Positions 52,478-61,744 of a stretch of DNA of 64,000 bases are shown piece by piece. The notes beneath the pieces are model-generated. The model was not told the DNA's origin, ran no database searches, and saw only the letters and a list, made by a program, of their open reading frames with translations. Source of the stretch: Qipengyuania pacifica (GTDB lineage Bacteria; Pseudomonadota; Alphaproteobacteria; Sphingomonadales; Sphingomonadaceae); the NCBI RefSeq assembly GCF_019857205.1, contig NZ_JAHWXO010000009.1, positions 62,001-126,000 of the forward strand. The letters are read 5' to 3'. The translations under genes were made by a program, and so were the position numbers. The stretch's first letter is position 1, and each line of letters starts with the position of its first letter.

Positions 52478-53842
52478 ATGAGCACTGTCTTCGAAGATGC
52501 GCGCCTCGACGCGCCGGCCGCGACCAGACGCGCGGCCGAAAGGAGGTCCCGGCAGGGGGCCCCGCTCTCGATTTCAGGCGTTCTGTACGGGTTCCTGCTT
52601 GTCGGCATCTTCTCCGTATCCTGGCAGATCGCGCGGCCGGGAGACCTGAACTTCACGATCTCCGACGGCGCGTTTCTGGTCGTCATCCTGGGTCTGGTGG
52701 CCACATCGCGCTTCAACCTGACGCCCATGGAGGGGTTTTCGCCGGCCTGGATCTTTGCATTGATCCTGATGTTGGGGAGCCTGTTCGTCAGCACCGTCGT
52801 CAACGGTGAGGTGATGCGATGGCTCGTCGTCGCACTGCAATACAGTTTCGCGTACCTGCTGCTGCCGATGATGTTCGCCAGTTTCGATCAAAAGACGCTG
52901 CAGCACTGTGTGGTGTTCTACATCCTCGGCGTCACGTTTTCGCAAGCGTTCGGCAACATCGCCAATATCTTCTTCGACTACGCCGATACCGCGCCAATAT
53001 TCGGAAACAATTTCATCACCGGCATGGGGCGGCTGGGGGCGTTTTCGGGGAACGCCAACAACAATTGCGCCATGGCCGGCTTCGCGTTGGTACTGCTGCT
53101 TTATGCGATCGATCGGGGCCTCATGAACCGGCTGCTCGCGCTAGTGTGCGGCGTGTTCCTGTTGTGGGGTATCATCGCCTCGGCAAGTTTCGGCGGCTTT
53201 GTCATATGCCTGAGCGCGGTATCGCTGGTAATGATCATTCGATCGCCGCAATGGGCGATCCTCGCATTGATGACGTTGGTGGGGCTCGGTGCGGCGTATT
53301 TCGCCAGCGGTTTCCCCTTACCTGCGCCGTTCGAACAGCGCGTCTATGGAGCACTTGCGGGAGGCGGGCTCCAGGAGGCGGGCACCTTTGCCGGACGCAT
53401 GGAACTGGCAAAGGAGGCTTGGCGCATGTCCGGCGATACGCTGTTCTTGGGGCTCGGCGTAGACAGCTTCAGGGTCGTCAGCATCCATCAGGCGCCAGTC
53501 CACGTCTTTCCTCTGCTGCTGTTGACCGAGGGCGGGTTATCGGGACTGATCGGCTTCCTGGGACTGCTTGCGATACTGTGGTTCCGTGCCTTGACCAACA
53601 TGTCGGTCGATCCGCGCCGCGGGATCATCTGCGTGGGAGTCCTGCTGATCTTCACGCTATTCACGCTGACCGTTCCGCACATGTACGCGCGGCTGTGGGT
53701 CGCTCCGGTATTCCTCGCCATACTGACTTGCACGCGCGTTGAAATTCCGCGCGCTCGGCCACGGCATCGCGACGAGCTTCAGGCAAGCCCGGCGCCAGTC
53801 CAGAAATCCGATGACAGCGCGACCTGGGGATCGCCTTCATGA
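52478..53842 (+). CDS. O-antigen-ligase/Wzy-like polymerase
   Basis: A 454-residue inner-membrane protein with about eleven hydrophobic helices. A large periplasmic loop is placed between residues 280 and 350, with GLGVDSFRVVSIHQAPVHVFPLLLLTEGG, the Wzy_C-type region (N-x-x-L-family His/Arg loop). It should polymerise lipid-linked repeats on the periplasmic side. Poor sequence conservation in this family means polymerase and ligase cannot be told apart; the setting with co-polymerase and flippase favours polymerase. A GTG three bases upstream is a possible start. The stop overlaps the flippase start (ATGA). Confidence 0.83.
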   Translation: MSTVFEDARLDAPAATRRAAERRSRQGAPLSISGVLYGFLLVGIFSVSWQIARPGDLNFTISDGAFLVVILGLVATSRFNLTPMEGFSPAWIFALILMLGSLFVSTVVNGEVMRWLVVALQYSFAYLLLPMMFASFDQKTLQHCVVFYILGVTFSQAFGNIANIFFDYADTAPIFGNNFITGMGRLGAFSGNANNNCAMAGFALVLLLYAIDRGLMNRLLALVCGVFLLWGIIASASFGGFVICLSAVSLVMIIRSPQWAILALMTLVGLGAAYFASGFPLPAPFEQRVYGALAGGGLQEAGTFAGRMELAKEAWRMSGDTLFLGLGVDSFRVVSIHQAPVHVFPLLLLTEGGLSGLIGFLGLLAILWFRALTNMSVDPRRGIICVGVLLIFTLFTLTVPHMYARLWVAPVFLAILTCTRVEIPRARPRHRDELQASPAPVQKSDDSATWGSPS

Positions 53843-55194
53843 ACAAGCGTGTTGCTATGCCCGGCACTTCGGAAAAGTCGGTCTTGCGATCACGTGTGAA
53901 AAGCGTGCTCCATCTGCTGACCGGAAATCTCGGCAATGCTCTGGTCATGATCGGAAGCATCGCATTTGCCACACGCGCGCTGGGACCGGAGGCCTTCGGC
54001 GTACTCGCACTGACATTGGCCGTCGGGCGCGTGTGCGAAAGGGTTGTGCGTTTTGAATCCTGGCAACCGCTCGTTCGGTACGCCGCTACAGAAGAAGGCG
54101 CGTCCGACCCGGAAAGAATGTCGCGCCTGTATCTCTTCGGCCTGCTTCTCGACGCGGTCGGAGCGGCGGTGGCCGCATTGCTAACCGTCCTTGCAGGCTT
54201 CATTCTGACATCGTTTTTCGACTTTCCTCCGGAAATGGTTCCGTTGGTGGCGATTTATGCGATCGCGATCGCCTTGAACCTGCGCGGCATGTCATCGGCC
54301 GTCCTGCGCATGGCAGGCATGTTCCGGACAATGGCGTATATCGTCTTTCTGGCTGGCTTGCTGCGCCTGCTTCTAGCGGCAATTTTCTATTGGATGGGAA
54401 GCGGACTGATGACGTTCGTCTGGGTTTGGACCATTTGCCAAGTGGTCGATGCCCTGATTTACAACTTCATCGGGTTTCGCCAGCTCGCCCAGCAAGGCAC
54501 TCCATCCCCGTTTCGTGCGCGCATGGGTAATCTGCACAAGGACTTCCCCGGTTTTCTGGGCTTTGCCTTTACCACGAACGCATCGAGCGCTTTGCGCACG
54601 ATTACCCATGAAGCAGATACGCTGATCGTCGGTGCGCTGACTGACAGCACGGAAGCGGCCGGTTTCTACCACATCGCAAAGCGAATGGCGAAAGTCGCCA
54701 TGAGCTCTGGCGAGATGATACAGATGGTTGTCTATCCGGATCTTGCACGAATGTGGGCCGGAAAAATCACCGAAAGCTTCCGCCGGACGGTTGTCGGCGT
54801 TCAAGGACTGCTTGCTGTGATCCTGGGCGGCGTGATCCTAGTTACAATAGTGGTCGGCAAACCGATTATCGGACTGGCATTCGGGTCTGCGTTTACGCCC
54901 GCCTATGCAATCCTGGTCGCCCAGTTGTTCGCGGTGTTTCTCATCATGCATTCGGCCCCATCCCGGTCGGCCTTACTGGCCATGAACCGCCCGCAATATG
55001 CACTTGGCGCGTCGGCATGTTCGACGGCTGTGTTCCTTGCCATCGCCATCAATACAATTCCGGCTTACGGTGCGATTGGCGCAAGCTTTGCGCATATCGG
55101 GTTCGGTGCAGTCAATGCGATCATGCTGGATGTCGCAATGTGGAGAAGCCTGAGGCGGGCTTCCGCTTCACAGGTTGCGCCGGAAGCCTCCTGA
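53839..55194 (+). CDS. Wzx-type polysaccharide flippase
   Basis: A 451-residue polytopic inner-membrane protein of the MATE/MOP-like oligosaccharide flippase group with about twelve to fourteen hydrophobic helices. LLTGNLGNALVMIGSIAFATRALGPEAFGVLALTLAVG is the typical first region, and ADTLIVGALTDSTEAAGFYHIAKRMAK the central one. It should move the undecaprenyl-linked repeat to the periplasm. It is coupled to the polymerase gene by a four-base overlap and ends 14 bp from the convergent asnB-type gene. Confidence 0.88.
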   Translation: MNKRVAMPGTSEKSVLRSRVKSVLHLLTGNLGNALVMIGSIAFATRALGPEAFGVLALTLAVGRVCERVVRFESWQPLVRYAATEEGASDPERMSRLYLFGLLLDAVGAAVAALLTVLAGFILTSFFDFPPEMVPLVAIYAIAIALNLRGMSSAVLRMAGMFRTMAYIVFLAGLLRLLLAAIFYWMGSGLMTFVWVWTICQVVDALIYNFIGFRQLAQQGTPSPFRARMGNLHKDFPGFLGFAFTTNASSALRTITHEADTLIVGALTDSTEAAGFYHIAKRMAKVAMSSGEMIQMVVYPDLARMWAGKITESFRRTVVGVQGLLAVILGGVILVTIVVGKPIIGLAFGSAFTPAYAILVAQLFAVFLIMHSAPSRSALLAMNRPQYALGASACSTAVFLAIAINTIPAYGAIGASFAHIGFGAVNAIMLDVAMWRSLRRASASQVAPEAS

Positions 55195-55208
55195 GCTATC
55201 GAATATGC

Positions 55209-57152
55209 CTAGTGCTTCATCCAACGGCCATGCCACATGCTGAAACAGATGCAGTTCCAAAGATGGAAGCCCCAGTTGCGCCGGCCCGAACGATGTTCAG
55301 TCCACAGCTTGCTTACCTCATCGCTGTCGAAATAACCTACCTGATCCACCTTGGCAGCGGCCAGATGTTCGTCGGCCAAGTTGCGAAGTGGACCTCGTAG
55401 CCATTCGTTGAGAGGCACCCCGAAGCCGCGTTTCGGCCGGTTGATCATGTGTTCCGGCACGCGCCGCGCAAGCAGCTTTCGCAATGCCATTTTCCCGATC
55501 TCGCCATTTTGCATCCGCAGGCTTGCAGGCATTCTCCATGCGGTCGAAATGAGCTCATAATCCAATAGCGGCGCGCGAACCTCCAGGCTTGCCGCCATCG
55601 ACGCGCGATCCACCTTCACCAGAACATCATCCGGCAGGTAACAGATCGCGTCCAGATACATCATCTGTTCCAACTGGCCGAGCCCTGGAGGCAGAGGGCT
55701 TGTCGTCAAAGGGCTGGAACTTGCCGCTCCCTCCCCCGTCCATTGCGAGTTGAATTGTTCGTAGCGATGGCGGAAGTCGTGCTGACCGACAACCGCGAGT
55801 ATTTTCTTCATCCGGTCACCGCTCAGTTCTTCCGCGTGACCTGCGGAGGTGAGCCGCCGGGCCGCTTTGGAACCGGCATCGACGAGCCACAACGGAGCTT
55901 TGTCAAACGCCTGCCACGCTGCGTTTGGCAACCGCTTTGCCAGCCGCTCCATCGCAAGCATTCGCGAGTAACGTTTATAGCCGCCGAAGAATTCATCACC
56001 ACCATCACCGGAAATTGCGACCGTGACCTCGGACCGGATCAGGCGCGAGATCAGCAAGGACGGGATCTGGGAAGGATCGGCAAATGGTTCGTCGAAAATT
56101 TCCTGCAGCTCACCAACAGCGCCGAGCGCCGCATCAGGGTCAACAGGCAGTTCGGTGTGATGCGATCCGATATACGCGGCAAGTTCTGCCGCATCGGCTG
56201 TCTCGTCGAATTCGCTTTCCGCAAAGCCGACCGTAAAGGTCTTTGCGCGACCACCGAGCTGTTCCTGCATGACGGCGCATACAAGACTGGAATCCACCCC
56301 GCCAGAGAGGAAGGCGCCGACGGGGACGTCTGAGACCAAGCGCCTTTCAACCGCCGCGCCCAGTTGATCTTCGAGCGCAGTCAAAGCCTCGGCCTCATCT
56401 CCGAACCGAGCTTCCGCCCCTTCTTGCGAAGCGTCGTACATGCTCCAGTACTGGACTGCTTCCTCGTGAATCGCCTCCGGATCAGGCGCCTTCCCATCGA
56501 TCGAGAAAACGAGATAGCTCGCAGCCGGTAACTTTCCGACATGGCGGTAAATCGACAATGGCGCTGGCACATAACCCAGCCGCATATATTGCGCTGCGGC
56601 GCGTGGATCGATTTGCAAATGGCTGAATTTCGGATGGCAGCGGAGTGCCTTCAATTCCGATCCGAAAGCAAGTGTGCTGCCACTGATGCCGATATAAAGC
56701 GGCTTCTTTCCCAAGCGATCGCGCGCAAAGGCCAGTTGCCGCTTCTTTCGGTCGTAGACAGCCAACGCGAACATACCGTTGGCCCGCCCGAGCGCCCCCG
56801 CAAGACCGAAATGCTCGATCGCCTCGAGTAGAACCTCCGTGTCGGATGTTCCTCGGAAATCCACACCGAGCGCGGTCAGTTCGTTTCGTACGGACTGAAA
56901 ATTGTAAATTTCGCCATTGAAAACGATGACATGGCGACCGGACGCCGATTCCATCGGCTGCGCACCGGTTTGCGATAGATCTATGATCGCAAGGCGGCGA
57001 TGCCCCAGTCCAATCCGACCTTCCGCTTCCAGTGCGGAGCCACCGGCGTCCGGTCCACGGTGCGTCAGGGTATCCCTCATGCTGTCGAGCAGGCGGAGAG
57101 GATCAGCACATCGCTGACGATCAAAATCCAGAAAGCCAGCAATTCCGCACAT
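55209..57152 (-). CDS. Asparagine-synthetase-like amidotransferase (AsnB/WbpS type)
   Basis: A 647-residue enzyme. The N-terminal glutaminase begins MCGIAGFL (catalytic C2) and has HRGPDAGG and HRRLAIIDLS. The synthetase domain has the ATP loop LSGGVDSSLV, VAISGDGGDEFFGGY and the late KPKRGF-type segment (RPKRGFGVPLNEWLRG). In polysaccharide loci such enzymes are thought to amidate the carboxyl of a uronic acid (for example WbpS of Pseudomonas) rather than make asparagine. Ugd is present in this locus, which supports uronamide formation. An asparagine role cannot be excluded. Confidence 0.87.
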   Translation of the reverse strand: MCGIAGFLDFDRQRCADPLRLLDSMRDTLTHRGPDAGGSALEAEGRIGLGHRRLAIIDLSQTGAQPMESASGRHVIVFNGEIYNFQSVRNELTALGVDFRGTSDTEVLLEAIEHFGLAGALGRANGMFALAVYDRKKRQLAFARDRLGKKPLYIGISGSTLAFGSELKALRCHPKFSHLQIDPRAAAQYMRLGYVPAPLSIYRHVGKLPAASYLVFSIDGKAPDPEAIHEEAVQYWSMYDASQEGAEARFGDEAEALTALEDQLGAAVERRLVSDVPVGAFLSGGVDSSLVCAVMQEQLGGRAKTFTVGFAESEFDETADAAELAAYIGSHHTELPVDPDAALGAVGELQEIFDEPFADPSQIPSLLISRLIRSEVTVAISGDGGDEFFGGYKRYSRMLAMERLAKRLPNAAWQAFDKAPLWLVDAGSKAARRLTSAGHAEELSGDRMKKILAVVGQHDFRHRYEQFNSQWTGEGAASSSPLTTSPLPPGLGQLEQMMYLDAICYLPDDVLVKVDRASMAASLEVRAPLLDYELISTAWRMPASLRMQNGEIGKMALRKLLARRVPEHMINRPKRGFGVPLNEWLRGPLRNLADEHLAAAKVDQVGYFDSDEVSKLWTEHRSGRRNWGFHLWNCICFSMWHGRWMKH

Positions 57153-57247
57153 ACCGCTAGCTTAGGTGCGCGTATCTACGTTGCGAGTGCAAAAATGGGT
57201 ATTGATAGGGGAGAAATTGGAACAAGCGGTGAGGTGTGCTTCCGCGG

Positions 57248-58477
57248 CTAAAGCGAGGGCGCCGATCGCAAGAGGCTTGCAGCTTCGCCGATAACCGACG
57301 TCCTTTGAATCTCTTCCAGGCAAGCCAAGATTTGCCGGGATTCTGCGGCGTAGTTCACGCTCATCCTGTCGACCTGCTCGATGATCCGTCCTGCATCCGA
57401 ATCCCTGATGTCGAACACATATTCGTCCTGCTGGAAGTGAGCCGCCAAGTCGATATATTTGCTTGCCCAGCCGAGGATGATGGCCGGTACACCGCTGCGG
57501 TAGGCGAACACCACCGAATGATAGCGGGAGGCAACGACGTATTTGAAACGACCGATTATATCGATCAATTCCGGGCTGGAGTATTCCCCACTTATCAGAC
57601 CTACCTTGTCTCTGTTTTCCGTTTTGCCGAGGACGCTTTCGACCAGTCTGAAGTCGGCAGTGGAGGTGTTGAGAATGAACACCCGCTCGCCTGCAGTGAT
57701 CAGACGGTCCAGCATGCGCGAATAGAGGTCCAGCACCGCTTCGGGCTTTCCAATCCTGAATACATTTTCGTTGATGATGAAGCCCACGGATCCCGGGGGC
57801 GGATAGCTTACTGTCGCGGCGTCGTAAGAACTGAGGATGTCGCGCGCTTGCGGAAATACCTTCTCGCGGATCACCATATCTGCCGACAACTCGACATTGC
57901 CAAGCCCGAGAGACCGTAGACACCCGTACCCCTCACGCTCGCGCGCGTAGATGCGCGTGCAGTAGTCCAGTTCCTCCCGAACCTCCTCGAGGAATGCCGC
58001 ATCATCGTCCTCACCCCAGTCGAAAGGGCCGAAGCTCTGGGGCATCAGGATAATCTGTTTCTTATATTCCCTGGCGATACGGATCGTCTGAAGGAGCAGC
58101 CGGCCCCCACCCTTCCCCCAGCCGGATCCCAACGTGTACCCGCTCGCATCGAAGATAGCGTCAGCGTCTCGCAGAGCGCTGTCCATCTCGGTAATCTTAC
58201 CGGACCACTTTCCAGTCTTCCGCCACATGCCCGCGACCATCGCCAGGACATCCCCTAGCCAAGGCACACGGTTGAGCCGGTATTTGAAAACCAGGCGCGT
58301 GAAATCGTCATATGGAAGTAGTTCGAACTGATACTGAGCAGGGTCGTCGTACTTATTGGCAAACCCGACGACCTCACAGCCCGGATAGATGGACTTGAGC
58401 CCGTAACAGAGCGACAGGAACATGGCTTGAGAGCCCTTGTTTCGCATCTGAACGCCGGTCACGATGAACTTTTTCAT
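57248..58477 (-). CDS. Polysaccharide pyruvyl transferase family protein
   Basis: A 409-residue protein from the ATG at 58477; a start at 58606 would add 43 unconserved residues. The N-terminus VTGVQMRNKGSQAMFLSLCYGLKSIYPGCEV and the C-terminal RFKYVVASRYHSVVFAYRSGVPAIILGWASKY are family hallmarks. Such enzymes transfer pyruvate from phosphoenolpyruvate to a sugar, forming a ketal that adds negative charge. Proteins with this fold can also do other transfers, so activity is inferred. It lies 95 bp downstream of asnB on the same strand, which means it is transcribed first. Confidence 0.86.
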   Translation of the reverse strand: MKKFIVTGVQMRNKGSQAMFLSLCYGLKSIYPGCEVVGFANKYDDPAQYQFELLPYDDFTRLVFKYRLNRVPWLGDVLAMVAGMWRKTGKWSGKITEMDSALRDADAIFDASGYTLGSGWGKGGGRLLLQTIRIAREYKKQIILMPQSFGPFDWGEDDDAAFLEEVREELDYCTRIYAREREGYGCLRSLGLGNVELSADMVIREKVFPQARDILSSYDAATVSYPPPGSVGFIINENVFRIGKPEAVLDLYSRMLDRLITAGERVFILNTSTADFRLVESVLGKTENRDKVGLISGEYSSPELIDIIGRFKYVVASRYHSVVFAYRSGVPAIILGWASKYIDLAAHFQQDEYVFDIRDSDAGRIIEQVDRMSVNYAAESRQILACLEEIQRTSVIGEAASLLRSAPSL

Positions 58478-58756
58478 ATTGATTGAAGGCCTTCTCAAAA
58501 TTCCGATCATCCCGAGAGATGAGGGTTCGGGCGTGCTTCCACCGACCGAAGTGGTCTCGTGCCGAGCAACTTCTGCTCGATTTGAGCCAGCTGGCCTCGA
58601 CACCATCCCGCTCCGTCATAGAATTGCAGAACTGTGGTATTCCGGCGGGCGTGAAGCTGGCACAGCCAGAGCTACCAATCGCTTTGACCGATCACATTTG
58701 GGAAAAGCGATTAGTCCTTTATAACCGCCGGCATACGTTGGCGGCCGCCCGAACTC

Positions 58757-59602
58757 TCACGCCACTTTCGCCTGATCCGGAGAGCTGTACCAATGGCTGA
58801 GCGGCTGGCCACTCATCCGTTCCAGAGCTTCAATGGAGGGAGCGTAATAATCGCTCAGGCGCTGTCTGAGTTCGTCGGTGAGCGGTGGGTACTCGATCTC
58901 GGTTGCGATGAGGCCTCTCGCCGCCTCGAACGCGGGGGCGCCCCGCAATGGACGAACGATCGGCTTGAGCCAATCCAGCCGCTTGCGCAGGCGCCCCGGT
59001 ACGAGCGGGGTCGTCTTGTCCTTCACCTTTGATTGCGACTTTACAGCGAGCGGACGTGGCGAAAGCCCAAGATGGGCGCGCACCTGTGTCAGCTGTGCCT
59101 TCGGGCTTTTCGAGACGCCTTCGAAAAACAGGATGAGCATCCTCTCACGCCCGAATAAATCGATGAACCGCTCGAGGTGCGAAGCGTATCTTCCGGACTT
59201 CAGGATCTGCTCGCTCTCCCCCAGAGCAGGGTTCAGATATTTCTCTATATCGCCCCCGACCTGTCCCCGACGATACAGCATGCAATAGCTGGAGTAAGCC
59301 CGTTCTACCGGATGCCGAAGCTGCGCGATCAGTTTCGCTTGCGGGACGTCACGATGAAGTCGGGCAGCGGCCTCCGGGACATAGAGATACGAGTTCGATT
59401 TCTCGCCAACAAGCTTGTCCCGCCGTCCTTCAGCGAATTGCGACAGGTACCAGTCTGTTCCGCGAGCATATTCCCTCGAGAAATAATGAAGTTCCGGGTC
59501 TGGCATGTAGACCGAGGGATCGGACTGCAGCTGTGTTTGCAGCCATGTCGTCGCCGACTTTGCGGCGCCGATAATGACGAAATCGATGTCCTTTAACTGC
59601 AT
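58757..59602 (-). CDS. PAPS-dependent sulfotransferase
   Basis: A 281-residue protein from the ATG at 59602, preceded by AGGGA with good spacing. The PAPS 5'-phosphosulfate loop is FVIIGAAKSATTWLQTQL and the 3'-phosphate motif is RHPVERAYSSYCMLYRRG. YMPDPELHYFSREY is the typical active-site region. The family sulfates hydroxyls, so this probably sulfates the polysaccharide. No PAPS synthesis genes are visible in the window. It is transcribed towards the pyruvyl transferase gene, with a 279-bp gap between them. Confidence 0.9.
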   Translation of the reverse strand: MQLKDIDFVIIGAAKSATTWLQTQLQSDPSVYMPDPELHYFSREYARGTDWYLSQFAEGRRDKLVGEKSNSYLYVPEAAARLHRDVPQAKLIAQLRHPVERAYSSYCMLYRRGQVGGDIEKYLNPALGESEQILKSGRYASHLERFIDLFGRERMLILFFEGVSKSPKAQLTQVRAHLGLSPRPLAVKSQSKVKDKTTPLVPGRLRKRLDWLKPIVRPLRGAPAFEAARGLIATEIEYPPLTDELRQRLSDYYAPSIEALERMSGQPLSHWYSSPDQAKVA

Positions 59603-60172
59603 TGCCTTCCCTAACCTTTGCCCATCGCGCTGGCCGCTGGAGGCCAACGCATTCGACGAGACGATGGATGTGCAACTTGAGCTTTCCAACGGAAAGACGG
59701 ACTGCACCCTTCATATCCCACTGGCGCCGCACCTTCCCAGGAAGATGCGCCATTAACGCTAGTCATGGGCAGAAACCCGATCAAGGCAGGGCAATGGCGA
59801 TCCTGGCGCATCGACTGACCCGCCTACCCGCGCCGGGCGCAAAAGATATGCTCAGGAGCATCCGCGCCGATCAGCCCATCACTTTCCTAAGCAGTTGAGA
59901 AGTAGCATTTTTATACCTCTTCTCAGTGGGCCGAAGCCTTCGATCTTGGTTTGTAGTTTGGCCGCTTGAGGCTTCGAGATCGTCATCTGACCCGTTTGCA
60001 GTACCTCTGATGAACCCATGCCATTCATCGTGACCAACGCGATATACCGATGCACCTCTTTCTCAACGAAATGAAGTTGGGCATCGCATCGGCATCAGTG
60101 TCGGCACACCGTCTGGCGGACGACCGGCCAATCGCTATCGCTTTGGGAATATAAAAATAGGGCGGATTTGCT
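59603..60172. other. 570-bp gene-free stretch before the MBOAT module
   Basis: The largest non-coding gap in the window, between divergent sulfotransferase and MBOAT genes. Short frames on both strands have no protein-like composition. A seven-pair inverted repeat (TGAGAAG/CTTCTCA, 59896-59902 with 59919-59925) lies in the middle. A TATAAA (60150-60155) a few bases before the MBOAT start resembles a -10 element, with no clear -35. It probably holds promoters for both genes. Confidence 0.5.
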
Positions 60173-61741
60173 TTGATATTTACCGATCCGATATTTTTAT
60201 TTGTATTCCTGCCGATCGTGTTGGTCGCCTTCTATGCGACAGCGTCGCACTTCGGACGGAATTACGCGCTCGCCTTACTCTTCGTAGCGTCGATAATATT
60301 TTACATCCCTCACTCGATGATGTCGGTCATCCTCTTGCTGATCGCACTTGCCGTAAACTTCTCGGTAGCAATGATCATAACGAAGATGGATGATCAGGAT
60401 AAGAATAGGCGTTCAATATACTTGTTCGGCCAATTTTATAACATAGCCTCCCTCTGCTACTTCAAATACAAGATTGTCACCCTTTTGTTGGGGCCGAAAT
60501 CCGGTCTCATCGTAGACATTGCAGGCATAGCAATTCCTGCCGGAATATCCTTTTACACATTCCATCAGGCAGCATTCCTGGCCGATGCATATGCCCGCGA
60601 GAAGAACGTTACACAGTTCTTGGGAAGACTTGGATCGATCAAGTCAGTATTTTCGGCATTTTGTCGCTACGGCGCTTTTGTGAGCTTCTTCCCCCAGCTG
60701 ATCATCGGGCCGATCACCTATCTCAGCGAGTTCAATCCGCAAATTCAGTCGAAGCGGTTCTTGAGGCTCAACCCGATCGATCTCGCCGTTGGATTGACCT
60801 TCATCTCGATCGGAATGTTCAAGAAGGTAGTTCTGGCTGACAATCTTGCACCGACGGTCGACGTCGTCTTCAGCGCAGCGAATGTAGGTGCGGAAATTCA
60901 CCCGGTTCAGGCCTGGATCGGTGCACTTGCCTACATGGCCCAGCTCTACTTCGATTTCTCCGGCTATTCGGACATGGCGCTCGGCCTCGCCCGCATGTTC
61001 GGATTGCGATACCCGATAAACTTCTTCTCGCCGTTCAAAGCCAACGGGATCATCGATTACTACCGGCGATGGCACATGACCCTTACGCGCGTGATCGCTC
61101 GGTTTCTCTACACGCCCCTATCGGTCGCGGGAACGCGCTACAGCATGTTCAACCGGCTTGCGCCCATTCCGGCTCACTTGCTCAGCCTGTGGCTTCCAAT
61201 GCTCGTCAACTTCCAGATCATTGGCCTGTGGCACGGTGCATTGTGGACCTTTTCCGTTTTCGGACTCATGCACGGATTCTGGTACGCGCTCGAAACCGAA
61301 GTTCGGGCGTCGAAATGGTACAAGAGCGTTCGCAAAACCACTTCGCCGCTGGTCATCGGGTTTATCGAAAGGGCGGTCTTCTTCCTGCCACTTTGCCTTA
61401 GCCTTGCAATGTTTCGTTCGGAAAGCGTCGCGGGTGGCTTTCATCTGTTCGGGCAAATGTTTGGCACATCGTTCGATGCCCCTTCCGCTTTCAACATGCG
61501 CGAACCCGTCGTCACACTCGCCGTGGCGTTTTCCATCATCTATCTTTGCCCAAACAGCGTAGAACTGATGCGCCGATATCGCCCTGCGATCATGACCTAC
61601 GACAACAAGAGCTATGGGCCGGCCTTTCTTCGCGAACTGTGGCGTCCCGGATGGATACAGGCGGCGGCGATTTCCGGTCTTGTCCTCGCATCGCTCTACT
61701 ACGTGTCGCGGCAGCCACCATTTCTGTATCAGGGGTTCTGA
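60173..61741 (+). CDS. MBOAT-family O-acyltransferase (AlgI/DltB-like)
   Basis: A 522-residue inner-membrane enzyme with about ten or more hydrophobic helices. It starts at a TTG preceded by AGGGCGG with seven bases of spacing; the N-terminus MIFTDPIFLFVFLPIVL matches AlgI-type starts, so the rare start is probably right. The two MBOAT histidine regions are present: YYRRWHMTLTRVIARFLYTPL and the catalytic-type GLWHGALW. These proteins pass an acyl group across the membrane to a polysaccharide or teichoic acid. The gene is followed by a SGNH-like anchored protein (3 bp gap), a carrier protein and an FkbH-like enzyme, the order expected of a DltB-like transferase. Confidence 0.9.
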   Translation: MIFTDPIFLFVFLPIVLVAFYATASHFGRNYALALLFVASIIFYIPHSMMSVILLLIALAVNFSVAMIITKMDDQDKNRRSIYLFGQFYNIASLCYFKYKIVTLLLGPKSGLIVDIAGIAIPAGISFYTFHQAAFLADAYAREKNVTQFLGRLGSIKSVFSAFCRYGAFVSFFPQLIIGPITYLSEFNPQIQSKRFLRLNPIDLAVGLTFISIGMFKKVVLADNLAPTVDVVFSAANVGAEIHPVQAWIGALAYMAQLYFDFSGYSDMALGLARMFGLRYPINFFSPFKANGIIDYYRRWHMTLTRVIARFLYTPLSVAGTRYSMFNRLAPIPAHLLSLWLPMLVNFQIIGLWHGALWTFSVFGLMHGFWYALETEVRASKWYKSVRKTTSPLVIGFIERAVFFLPLCLSLAMFRSESVAGGFHLFGQMFGTSFDAPSAFNMREPVVTLAVAFSIIYLCPNSVELMRRYRPAIMTYDNKSYGPAFLRELWRPGWIQAAAISGLVLASLYYVSRQPPFLYQGF

Positions 61742-61744
61742 GCC

